From the NCBI RefSeq assembly GCF_030272615.1, contig NC_081406.1:218496997-218560996 (forward strand): a stretch of DNA of 64,000 nt. The letters run 5' to 3'. The position numbers and the translations under genes were made by a program. A model generated the notes under the pieces. The model made no database searches. It had not been told where the DNA came from and saw only the letters and a list, made by a program, of their open reading frames with translations. How positions within the stretch are numbered: the first letter of the stretch is position 1; every line of letters starts with the position of its first letter. The stretch comes from Cryptomeria japonica (lineage: Eukaryota; Streptophyta; Pinopsida; Cupressales; Cupressaceae). Shown here one piece after another: positions 33,553 through 44,022 of the stretch.

Positions 33553-34540
33553 TTACCTTAAGTTTGTCGGATGGGCTCGCTTCATTGTCAAATTTGCACT
33601 CCAGGACAAGTCTATGAAAAACAGTGATAGACTGATCAATAAATCCTTTGTCCCTAGATCCTTCATCATTTTCTGTGCAACCATCATCATGAGTTTAGTA
33701 GAACTCATCTTCGTTATTCTTTTCTTTTCAACCTGCGAGGTGTCAATTGACAACAATGATGGGCTCACTACCAGTTCCCTATCGGATTCCCCTTTCTCCT
33801 CCTCTGATGGTTTAACTTTTATAGCTTCCTCACTTGCACCAGTGGATTCGCCACTTGGTGCAGTCTTAGTAACTGTCGCTTCCTCCATAGGAACTATGTC
33901 CTCATCTTGTACATTTTGATTCGGAGGACTATTGTCCTCAAAATTAGTAACATGTACACATGCAATCTTTACACTGTTTGATTCTACCGGTATTTCAACA
34001 TTTACCTATACATTAGTTTCTACTCGGGACTCAATATCCACTATCTTAATGTTTTTCAAAATTGAGGGTGAAGTACCCACAATACCTTTACCTTTCCCTT
34101 CAACCAGGATATCTGCAGTATCTGTCTTTGGTTTCGGTGAAGTATAAAAATCATGTTTTGCTACAAATAATTTAATTCATGCATTGTGTGTCTCCTTGAC
34201 TATCTCATTTACCCTACCTAACATAAGGTTAATTATTCTGTGCTTACTATAAAAGATTTTCCCTGTCTACAATCTCAAGTGTCATGTCCATGTCCTCTGG
34301 AGTAATGAAAATACAAACAAATAACAACTCTTGAATCTTTATATGCTTGTCCTCTTCCATTGTTGATAATCTTCTAGCATCTAGTATGTCATATAATTGT
34401 GTCGATATTTGGTTTTCAATTTCTAACAAGGCTTTCTTATATATATCAAAATACAATCAAACTGCTTCCTCTGCTTCTCTCTGTTCATCATTATCCAAAT
34501 GCTCATAATTAAATTGTACATTCTTTAACATACCATCTTT
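33553..34540 (-). pseudogene. Ret5 acidic ORF region, broken
   Basis: Minus-strand blocks 33888-33553 (TGASEEAIKVKPSEEEKGES, acidic and Ser-rich) and 34456-34247 (YFDIYKKALLEIENQIS) are in different frames with stops between. They probably belong to one extra ORF upstream of the coiled-coil block. No known domain. Confidence 0.4.
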
Positions 34541-34549
34541 AGTAATTTT

Positions 34550-35720
34550 TGTATACACATAAAAATGGCTATGAGCAATTAAATAAATATTATATATTTA
34601 TTTAATAATTATTCTTCTATTAAATAGTTAATTTGAAAAGATTAATTTATTTAATTCATTTCGTGTCTTTCTATTAATTAATTCATCTATCCTATTCCTC
34701 TAAAATAATTAAATATCTCATATTTAATTATTCCTCTAATTAATTAAATATCTAATTTTTAATTATCTCCTTCTATCAATTAAATATCTAATATTTAATA
34801 GTTATTCTCCTATCCTATAGTCTCAAATATTAAATAATTTCTTAAATTATTTAATCTTTCTTTTCCAACTCACCTTCCATCTCCACTTCATCTTCCCTTT
34901 GCCAACTCATCAATTATGTGGCTAAGGAAATTAATATTTCTTAAATATTAATTCATCATTTATCTTCAACCTCCAAATTCAATGAATATTGTGTACATAC
35001 ACATATTTCATAACCATCTTCTATATTCTCTCCAACACCCCCTACATCTTAGGAAGGCCTTGAGTCCACTTGTCCTCTCATGCCTAAATCTTGTCCAACC
35101 ATCCCTAGATTCCCTTAGTCAGCAACCCAGTCAAGGTGAGATGAGTGACACTTGTCTTCTCCTTCCCCCTTTCTCTCAACCTTCACCTTTTCTCACAGCC
35201 ATCCAAATCTGTAGATCTGATCATGACCGTTGATCTAAGCCACATCATCTCATCCTCTCAAGGTCTATAAAATCAAGAGCTTCAGTTGAGAGAGAGTTAG
35301 ACTTCAAGTGCATTTTCAAGCAAATTATTTGTAAAACTTATGCATCCGTGAGTTTTAATCTTGAAGCAAAATAGCATAATCATTTTAGTATAATCATGTA
35401 TTATTGCATATCATAGCATTTGTGAACTATTAGTTATCAGTCCATTCTTCATATGCCATCTTGGAAGTTATCAGTGCATTGTCTGAGAACCATCTACAAC
35501 CAGGAACAATGGAGTTAGGACACAATGAGACATAAACCATGAAGGTAATATTAGTATTTTTATTTCATAGGTATTTCATGTAGTTTCATTGGATGAGTTT
35601 GGATTTCCTGTAGCATTTCCATTGGTATTTTGTGAAACTAACTTGTTGTAGGTAGCATTCTGAGGATGAAATTCAAGTCGACATGTAGGTAGCATTCTGA
35701 GGATGAAATTCAAGTCGACA
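34550..35720 (+). mobile_element. Ret6: solo LTR inserted in Ret5
   Basis: Starts TGTATACACATAAAA and ends AGTCGACA. TAATTT at 34543-34548 and 35721-35726 marks the target; one extra T precedes the LTR start. Excising it rejoins the Ret5 frame as DDEITKDGML. A TATA box is at about 35266 (CTATAAAATC). The last 37 bases are an exact tandem duplicate. Same family as Ret11 at the right edge. Confidence 0.8.
35647..35720 (+). repeat. perfect 37-bp tandem duplication at the Ret6 LTR 3' end
   Basis: 35647-35683 and 35684-35720 are identical (each begins TGTAGGTAGC and ends AAGTCGACA). Confidence 0.9.
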
Positions 35721-35726
35721 TAATTT

Positions 35727-36170
35727 CATCATCCAATTCTGCACAAGTCCTGGGTGGAATAATATCTACATTACCAGATACAAGTGCCAGATCAGTGTCA
35801 TCCTTCTTCTTTCTTCTTCTAGTACCGGATGGGGTAGATGGTGTTTCTTTAAGAGCTCTTTTCTGTGCTGGTACCCTGATAGTAACTTTCCTAACTGATT
35901 TCTTCTTAGCTTCTACCTTAGTCTCTTCAGTTTTCTTCCTCAATACCCTTTTGAATGCCAAGGGTGTGTCATCATCATATCGAGATTCTGCTGCAATAGG
36001 CTCAATAAGAATTTTTGGTTCTTTTCTCTTCCTTCCTTTCTCTTCCTTCCTTTCTCTAGAACAACATCAATTAATGCCTTGATATCTTGTGAAACCTTTT
36101 CAACAAATTTACTTGCCTTGCCCTCCTGCTTCTCCCTCTTCTTGTGATTGAACTTAGTTTCAACCTCCAA
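35727..36170 (-). pseudogene. Ret5 basic ORF fragment
   Basis: Minus strand, two frames joined near 35990. Block 36170-36000 reads REKQEGKASKFVEKVSQDIK; block 35985-35727 reads AAESRYDDDTPLAFKR, KKTEETKVEAKKKSVRKV and TRRRKKKDD. It is strongly basic, resembling a nuclear-localisation or nucleic-acid-binding linker. Followed in the original element by the acidic ORF at 34540. No known domain. Confidence 0.45.
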
Positions 36171-36449
36171 GAAACCCTAATCCATTATTGATATGAATGG
36201 CTTCTGGTGAAAGATACTGGATCTCGATCAAACATCTCCAAGATAGATAAGCATCTTCAATGTTTGGAACATCTTCTAGAACCTCTTCTCAAGGCATATG
36301 TAGCATCTTCATGAATTTTCCCTACCCCTAAGGCATCTGCCTTAGTTACCGGATGAGCTTCCTGCCTATGCAGGAGCAACCTCCTCTGTCACTTGAGTAA
36401 CTAGTGCGTTTCCATATGCTGAATGATCTTCTATCTTCCTGACCCATCT
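36171..36449 (-). other. eroded Ret5 coding sequence
   Basis: Several stops; short readable pieces (RWVRKIEDHSAYGNALVTQ, CLEKRF) link the gag block to the basic block. Confidence 0.35.
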
Positions 36450-37550
36450 CTAGGTATGATCTTTCCAGAATTCATTAACCTTCTCTTTCCCTTTAACATT
36501 TGATCGATCATTACCAACCGATGGATTTCTGCTTCTATAGAATTTAGCAATGTGTCCAACCTCATTACATGCATAGCATGTAACATTGTTCTTTTGAATT
36601 GCTTTACTAAAACTGGTGTAATTGCTCAACTTGCACTGATTAGCCATATGTCCAAATTTTCCATATGCATAACACTTCACATTCATTATGCAATATTTTG
36701 TCTTATGACCATACTTGTTGCATTTACAACATTGACCGGGAGTAGAATCAGGGTTATGATTTGCTCTATTTTTACATTACCTAGCCATGTGACCAAATTT
36801 ATTAAAAAAAAAGCATCTACCATTAAATTTATAAGCATTAAACTACCTTACAAGTGCCTTATGGTTTTTATCTTCATTTGTAGTACCAGAATTTTGTCCT
36901 TGTTCAAATCCAATTCCACTGGAATCTCCATTCTGTCTTTGTCTTCTCAATAACTCATCAAGTTGTGTTGAACTCATCTTGAATTTTTCTTTATACTCAC
37001 TTGCAATAGTCAGATCATCTCTCAGAATTATCATTTGTCTCTCAAGTTATTGTTCATTACTCTGGGCTTGTACTAAATTAGTTCTCAACATATCATTCTC
37101 ATGAACCAACCTACCACATTCTTCAAATTTGTTTTTCAGAGATACAACAAGATTTTCTTCCTTTTTCTTCTGGTCTTCAATCTCTTTAGACATCCTCATA
37201 GTTATAGCTTGCATTTGATTCCTCATGACCATGTTCTCCTGACTCAGCTTTAGACGTCTCTCATTAAGTGCATCTTTCTCATAATTATCCTTATTTTGCA
37301 AAATTTCCTTCCTCCTAGCCTGAACAAATGACAACCTCTCTTGTAGGACAAGAATGAATTCCTGAGCAAAATTCAATTCATCTTGTAACTTCAAGTTCTT
37401 CACCCTTTCAGCATCATAATCTTCAAGTGTCACCTCAAGTTGCTTCTCCAAACTCATATCTATGGAGTCCAGATTCAGGATCTTCCTCAAAGTGTTAAAC
37501 TTCCTTCGAGGCACAAGGCTCTTATACCAATTGTCGGAATCCAAGAACAC
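36450..37550 (-). pseudogene. Ret5 gag: coiled coil plus four zinc-knuckle-like motifs
   Basis: The minus frame enters from the LTR/PBS. From 37550 to 37047 a long coiled coil (LEVTLEDYDAERVKNLKLQD, KKKEENLVVSLKNKFEECG). Then a Q-rich linker (DELLRRQRQNG) and a tandem series between about 36820 and 36550: CFFFNKFGHMAR-stop-C, CCKCNKYGHKTKYC, CYAYGKFGHMANQC, CYACNEVGHIAKFY. Only the second retains a full C-X2-C-X4-H-X4-C; the others have lost single cysteines. Gag would package the RNA. Stops at 37047, 36843 and within knuckle 1. Confidence 0.65.
37517..37529 (-). other. primer-binding site of Ret5
   Basis: Minus strand TGGTATAAGAGCC, one mismatch to the initiator-Met tRNA complement TGGTATCAGAGCC, two bases from the LTR end. 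Confidence 0.75.
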
Positions 37551-38119
37551 TAAGAGGGGGGGGGGGGTGAATTAGTGTTCTACTAGAATGATCAATTTTA
37601 ACCTTATTAAAACATGCATCCACGAACTGGTATATCGATACATAAAGAATTGAAAGAAGTAAAGAAACCAATAAGCCAATCACACAAGTGAATAACATAA
37701 CACAAAGAATTATACGTGGAAAACCTCAAAGAGGAAAAACCACAGTGGGATTTGTGACCCACAATATCAATCCACTGGCCATATGAAGAGATATTACAAA
37801 ACATAGGGGCCTGCACTTGTAGGAAGGCTTACAGCCTAGAGCACACTTCTCAATCACAAAAGGAGCCTCACTTACTACATACAAATCTAGACTACAATCC
37901 AGAAAAATGATTGAACTGCAAAGATAGAATCTTCTATGCCTGAATATAGCTCTGGTTAAGCTTTGTTTGTTCAGGTTTGAAACCCTAAACCCTTATCGGA
38001 ATAACCCCTTACATAAATGTACTCACATATATGATCTCTCTCATATATCTCACATATCCTTCATTATTTCCTCACTCATGCTTATTACAAAATGATCTAA
38101 TCAATTGACCTATATACCC
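37532..38119 (-). repeat. 5' LTR of Ret5, first segment (continues at 42329-42607 and 49230-49277)
   Basis: Begins TGTCGGAATCC. The three segments together total about 915 bases and align with the 911-base 3' LTR. Terminal hairpin arms AGAACACTAA (37544-37553) and TTAGTGTTCT (37572-37581) are perfectly complementary. Confidence 0.85.
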
Positions 38120-38581
38120 TGTTGGTGTAAATAATTATTCATCTTGGATATTATTACACCTTACTTAAGTTTACTTAGAAAATAAATTTCATAGTAGTTT
38201 GGGTATGAGACACTTGGGTGTTTGTGCCACATTGGGATAGTGTGTGTAGGAGAATTTCCACCTTTTATGGTGTGATCTTGTTGTTACACTCCACATTCAG
38301 TGGGTGATCCACCTCATGTGGAATATTATATTGTTTCTCTTACCTACCCACACCTATTTCCTACCTACCCTTGTTTCTTATTGAGCCACATGTCATGTTT
38401 ATGTGCTCACATATCCATATAGCCTTGCCTATATAAGCAGGCTCATATTCATTGTACATATCGATTGATGATCCAGTTGATCAGTATTTTCATCTTTGAT
38501 AGAATACAACTTATTCTTATCAATATTTTGTCTCTCTTATTTTTTATTTCCATTGCCTCTTAATCTTGGCAAAATCTCACA
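38120..38581 (+). repeat. 5' LTR of Ret7
   Basis: 462 bases, TGTTGGTGTAAATAATTATT to AAAATCTCACA. TATA-like CCTATATAAG at about 38428-38437. Confidence 0.95.
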
Positions 38582-38595
38582 TGGTATCAGAGCCA
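38582..38595 (+). other. primer-binding site of Ret7
   Basis: TGGTATCAGAGCCA, a perfect match to the plant initiator-Met tRNA 3' complement, directly after the LTR. Confidence 0.9.
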
Positions 38596-39415
38596 TTAGA
38601 GTGTCATTGGTTTGCTAATTGAGAGAAATGATGCTATTTGGGGTTGTGTATTTTGGAGTTTTCTATTGCAAGTTTTTATTGGAGCTTGTTAGGTCAAATC
38701 TGAGATCACCATTGGATTGAGAAGATCCAAGAAAGTCAGTTTTGCCTTTAGTTTCATCAAAATCGAGCTTCGGAAGCCAAATCTAGAGGCATTTCAAGTT
38801 TGATGCTGCGGCGGAAATTTTCTAGAAATTATAATTTTGTAGACAATTTTCAAATAGTGATATCTCACTCATCCGGACTCGTTTTTTCGAGAATTTTTTT
38901 TTTGTTTTGGGGTAGAATTTCATGATCTGTACAGTGGTGAATAAGTTTTCTGATTTTTGGATACAGGTTTTTTGGAAATCATGAAATTCTGATTTTTACA
39001 ACTTTGGAGGCTTCATTTGGGCTCATATGGACTCCTTTTTAGGTGCCATTTTTTTTGAAAGTGCATATTTTTTTTATCTACTTTCATAATGTGCCATCTA
39101 TTTGTAGTGATTTTAAGTAGAAATTGCACTTTTATTATTTGGCCATTTTTGGCATATTTGGTACTTGCATTTTGCTTGGATCTCATTTTAGATCACTAGC
39201 AGTATTTGTTGAAGTCTCTTAGATCTCATTTTGAGAAGTTGTAAATTGAAAGTAGAAGTCCACTTTGCCTTTTTTTTCAAGTGGCTCACTGTATATGCAC
39301 TAAGTATAAAGTGCCAAAATCACCATTTTGGGGGTATTTCTTGATTGAGTATTTTGGGGGGGGTGTCTTGTGTGATTGTGCCTCTCTCTATCTTGTGTTT
39401 TTTCATTTTGGTGCT

Positions 39416-40778
39416 ATGGGTTCTCCTAAATTTCCACTTTTAACTCCTCATAATTATGCATCATGGAAAATTAAGGCATGGAGTAAACTAATGGAAAAAG
39501 TACTCATTCATTATGTAAATGAAACTATTACAACACCACCTGATCCTAACGCTGATCTTAATGCTCAAATTGAATGGCTTACTAAAAAATGCTATGGCAC
39601 TTGGAACTCTTAGAAAGTATGTATCAGATGACCTCATTTTTCACATTGATAAGTGTACAACAATTAAAGAGACTTGGGATATTTTTAAGAAATTGTATGG
39701 TCAAGTTGATGAGATTAAGGGCTACAAGCTTGATAGTGAACTCACAACTTTGGATCCCAAGGATTTTGATACAATCCAAGATTATGTCACAAAAGCAACT
39801 GAGCTAAGAGCAAAGCTAAACGATTGTGAAATTGACAAAAAGGATGCTTAATTGGTTTATAACTTGTTGGACAAACTTCATTCAGAGTATACAGCCTTTG
39901 TATCTAGCTTTCACACCCATAGGTTAGCTCAAGGTTCCTCATACACTTCTCCCTCATTTGATTCATTCACGGAGATGTTGATACTTGAGAAATCTAAGTT
40001 GACCACGATGGGGATTCTCAAATCTTCAAAGTCACAAACTTTGGTGGCTAACAAAGGGAATCAAAGTAATCAAGGAAAAGGCAAGAATCAAAAGTAACCT
40101 AAGTCTAAACCACAACAAGATGGAGCACAATCTTCCTCTCCACAACAAAGTGATTCACCATTCTCACCTAAGAGGAAATCATATAAGGACAATCTCTTTT
40201 GTGGATATTGCAAGAAGTCAAGACATGATGAACATCATTGTTATAAGAAGGATATTGATGAGTTGAAGAATCTTCTTGAGAAGAATAGAATCAACCTACC
40301 TTCTAGAATGTCTACATCGGCTTCTTCTTCCAAGGATAAAGGAAAGGATCACTCTTTTGGGACAGATAAAGGAAAGGGACAAGCTCTTTGTGCTACTACA
40401 AGTCATGATTCAGGGAGATGGCTTCTAGATTCAGGGGCTTCTCATCATATGGCATCTTCGCAGTCTATGTTTTCTACATTTGAGCCTTGCCACATGCCAT
40501 AGATTTTGATGGGAAATCATACATACATGGATGTGATTGGGAAAGGATCTATTGCCATTGGGGATAACTCCTTCAATGATGTGTTGTGTGTACCCCACTT
40601 GACAAATAATCTTCTTTCCATCTATCAAATCACACATGGGGCAACTAGGAAAACTGTGGAGTTCACACCTAATTCAGTTATCATTAGAGACTTAGAGAGT
40701 GGGGCTATCATTGTGACTGGGGTGGTTGATCATACATCTCGGTTGTACTATTTTTTTTTTAGATTTTGGTCCTATTGA
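39416..40778 (+). pseudogene. Ret7 Gag-protease
   Basis: ATG 39416 opens MGSPKFPLLTPHNYASWKIK, typical of copia Gag. A one-base slip in an A6 run near 39585 shifts frame; the downstream block has IKETWDIFKKLYGQVDEIKG (UBN2-like gag). The zinc knuckle at about 40200-40245 is CGYCKKSRHDEHHC. The protease active site WLLDSGASHHM is near 40425. After it come VCVPHLTNNLLSIYQ and DHTSRLYYF. Stops at 39849, 40095 and 40500; a second slip sits in a T11 run near 40750. It would form virus-like particles; the missing enzymes would have to come from an autonomous partner. Confidence 0.85.
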
Positions 40779-41343
40779 TAAGGTTGGTTCTTCCTATGTT
40801 GACGATTCATATTTTGAGGAGAACTTTGGGCATTTGAACTTGGGGATTCTCACATGTGACCCCATTCTTGAGCGTTGCATTTCATCTCCTTCTATTGATA
40901 TCACACCACCTATTGCACCTGATGATGTAGCTAGTGTGACAGTTTTGCCTTTTTATGATTCAGTGCAGTAGGATATTTCATGTCTTCCAGCTTCAGTTGA
41001 TTGGGATGCCTACTTGACAGATATTGCAGGTTTATTTGTGGACTCCTACATTGCAGATTTGGGAGACACCATTCATGACATTCATCTTCTCTTTGATGAA
41101 GATGATCCTTCTTTGATTGTTGCGAGGGATAACTCTGACCCTCTTGTGCATTCTCTACATGATCAATCTTTAGAGGTTGACATGATTGTGGATACTTTTG
41201 TACAACACTTGGAGGAGGTCTCTTTATCTTTTGAGGAGAAATATGAGTCTTTGGATATTGTTCTACATTCATCTCCACTAGATCTTGGAGCCTTTTTCAG
41301 CAGTGTGGCACAGTTTACCACCTTTGGAGGGGGTACCTTTTAG
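40774..41343 (+). pseudogene. Ret7 acidic ORF replacing pol
   Basis: Continues Gag-PR in a shifted frame: FGPIDKVGSSYVDD, FGHLNLGILTC (reminiscent of the pre-integrase GHLN motif), then a strongly acidic sequence (LGDTIHDIHLLFDEDDPSL, LEEVSLSFEEKYESLDIV) to TAG 41341. One in-frame TAG near 40969. No catalytic motif. It may be a bona fide accessory ORF of the non-autonomous family. Confidence 0.5.
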
Positions 41344-41853
41344 CATCGACATGGGGACACTTGAGCAGTTTTCAAAGATTCCTTTCATCATGAGTATTTT
41401 TTCTTCATCTTCCCTTCATGGTTGGGGAGACTTCATGGATACACCTTTGGTTTTGTTTCTTCCTAAGGGGAGGAATGTTGTTCGACGTTCATGGAGCAGT
41501 TTCTTCATTCATCTTCGAGCTTCTATCATTGGTGCAGATTCTAGATTGAGGGGGGGCTTCCTAGTCTCTCTTCTTCTTCTCTCATATGGGGGGGACTTTT
41601 TCCTCACATGGGGTTTTGTCCTTCACATACTTCTATGAGAGTTCTTTGTATCTAGTTTTCATCTCTCTTTTGGGGGAGGGTTTTTTTCCCATTGGGTTTT
41701 TCTCTCTTTCCCCGCTATGTGAGAGATTTCCTTACATTCGTTTTCATGCATTTGCATTTGTACATGGGTACCTAACATGGCCTCATTGTCGGGACCCATC
41801 TTGCATTGCTTAGTTGCATTGTAGACTTAACTACATTCCCCTAAGTTGCACTT
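41344..41853 (+). other. Ret7 3' untranslated region
   Basis: T/G-rich, GGGGG-containing stretches and hydrophobic spurious ORFs, leading to the PPT. Confidence 0.4.
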
Positions 41854-41862
41854 AAGGGGGGG
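41854..41862 (+). promoter_or_regulatory. PPT of Ret7
   Basis: AAGGGGGGG immediately before the 3' LTR TGTTGGTG. Confidence 0.8.
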
Positions 41863-42323
41863 TGTTGGTGCAAATAATTATTTATCTTGGATATTATTAC
41901 ACCTTACTTAAGTTTACTTAGGAAATGCATTTCATAGTAGTTTGGGTATGAGACACTTGGGTGTTTGTGCCACATTGGGATAGTGTGTGTAGGAGAATTT
42001 CCACCTTTTATGGTGTGATCTTATTATTACACTCCACATTCAGTGGGTGATCCACCTCATGTGGAATATTATATTGTTTCTCCTACCTACCCACACCTAT
42101 TTCCTACCTACCCTTGTTTCTTATTGAGCCACATGTCATGTTTGTGTGCTCACATATCCATATAGCCTTGCCTATATAAGTAGGCTCATATTCATTGTAC
42201 ATATCGATTGATGATCTAGTTGATCAGTATTTTCATCTTGATAGAATACAACTTATTCCTATCAATATTTTGTCTCTGTTATTTGTGCTTTCCATTGCCT
42301 CTTGATCTTGGCAAAATCTCACA
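41863..42323 (+). repeat. 3' LTR of Ret7
   Basis: 461 bases matching 38120-38581. Differences include a GC in place of AA near 41926 and a cluster near 42280-42290. Confidence 0.95.
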
Positions 42324-42607
42324 TACCCTTTACAAACTATCATGCCTTATGTTGGATTACAAAGATAATTACAATATGAATAAACATGTCGACTCAATAA
42401 AATAAATACATGAATATAAAAACAATTGTCGATGTCAGATCTCCCAAATGATGTCGACCTCTAATACCGATAACTTGATTGTAAACCATGTTGGCATGCA
42501 TTGTCAGTAACCAAATAAATCCATCCAACCTATCGGTGTCGGTGAAGTGTCTGTCGGTACACTACTAAACGAAAATATGAAGCTGGAACATGCTACCGTG
42601 TTGCCAT

Positions 42608-43673
42608 TATTAGGTCCCGGAGACAAATGAGAGGGGGGGGTGAATTAGTTGTCAAATAAATTCAAACCAAAACAACTTAACCAGAATTAATGCTTAATAC
42701 CGATAGAACAAACTTTATGTCGGTAGATAGTTTATCAGTTAATTGCAGTACCGATAAAGATTAATGTATGAAACAGAAAGACAATAACATCCACAACAAA
42801 TAGCACCAATATTTGTATGTGGAAACCCTATAAGGGGAAAAACCATGGTGGGAAACCTTACCCACAATCAGATGATACTACTGCAGATAGTATGTGTATA
42901 CAAATGGGTTTTGCACATGCAGAAAGGCCAAGCGCATAGAGCTCACTGCTCAAACACAAAATAAGAGTCACATTGACTACAATTGGATGGTTAAATCCAA
43001 TAAAGATGTACTACTAAAAGTAGCATATTTCTATGCTGGATTCAGTACCGGTGTAGTTCTGATATGCCTTCACAAAACCTTCCTTCAACCTTCAAATGAT
43101 GTCTGCGTGTATAGCTCTGCTTATTCTTGCATATACCAAATTATTCCTTCCTTCACATTCGCATTTCATCTTACAAATAAGATCTTACATTTATACCATA
43201 ACCTAAGACCAATTTTAGTAGGTCGGCTCTAAAAGATATTACAATAAAAACAATTTACAAGTAAATCAATAACCGATGCAATATTTGATTCAACATGTCG
43301 GCTTAATGCATTTACAACAATAATAAATCATCTCCATAGCGTGTCGTGCTGATCTGGAATAGATAATCCTGTCGGGGCTTATCCTGGACCTATTTGTTGG
43401 TAACAACAAATATGCAAACATGAATATACCAATGAACAAATCTCCAAGACAAAGTGTCCAAACGATGTCTTCGACATAACCAAGTGTTTTCCATGCCATT
43501 CCAAGTGCCGATGAACAATATATCCTGTCGGTGTACCAGATACCAGCGACTATGCATAAAGTCACTTGCTTGCCGGTGAACATAACCAATTCTCCAAAGT
43601 GCCAGAGTTGATAAGTGTTAATAGGTGTTGACATCAATGACAAAACCATATCAACATACCCAAAATACCAACA
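42608..43673 (-). repeat. 3' LTR of Ret8
   Basis: 1066 bases, TATTAGGTCCC (first G mutated) to ACCAACA. Poly-G tract of 8 at 42633-42640. Hairpin arms GACAAATGA (42622-42630) and TTAGTTGTC (42645-42653). Confidence 0.9.
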
Positions 43674-43674
43674 A

Positions 43675-43948
43675 TATCCCCCTTTGGTATTGATGGCAAC
43701 ACAAGATGGAAAAACTATCAAAGTGCCAAAACAAAAATGCCAAATACCAAAAACCAACAATCTCCCAAAAGAGATCATAACCAGAAATCAAAATACAGAT
43801 ACAGAGAGTAACAATCTCTCCCCTAATGAATAATCTCTCCCCAAAAGACAATGTGTTTTTTCATAGATATCTCTCCCCCTTTGACATCAAATGCCAAAGC
43901 AATACAAAAACTAGATTCAAATACAAAATACCAACTACTCCCCCTGAG
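43675..43948 (-). promoter_or_regulatory. PPT and two secondary purine tracts of Ret8
   Basis: Minus strand AAAGGGGGATA 43685-43675 at the LTR; AAAGGGGGAGA 43882-43872; CTCAGGGGGAG 43948-43938. Confidence 0.65.
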
Positions 43949-44022
43949 AAGTAGCTCTCCTCATCAAAGTCGAAAAAAGATTTCTCTGTTAATTCTACCG
44001 GTTGATGACAAACATCAACTAT

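Larger units (their letters stand above)
38120..42323 (+). mobile_element. Ret7: complete copia-like Gag-protease-only (TR-GAG-like) element
   Basis: 5' LTR 38120-38581, PBS TGGTATCAGAGCCA at 38582-38595, PPT AAGGGGGGG at 41854-41862, 3' LTR 41863-42323. The TSD TACCC is at 38115-38119 and 42324-42328. Total 4.2 kb. It codes for Gag, zinc knuckle, DSGA protease and a short pre-integrase-like stretch, then an acidic ORF. No integrase, RT or RNase H. LTRs differ at roughly 18-20 of 461 positions by eye. Confidence 0.95.

Noticed and set aside
36450-36830. Host zinc-finger (CCHC) gene
   Set aside because: It lies inside Ret5 between its PBS and PPT and is full of stops; it is retroelement gag.
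41285-41813. Hydrophobic ORFs suggesting a membrane protein after Gag-PR in Ret7
   Set aside because: T/G-rich 3' untranslated sequence; overlapping frames, no homology, no start context.
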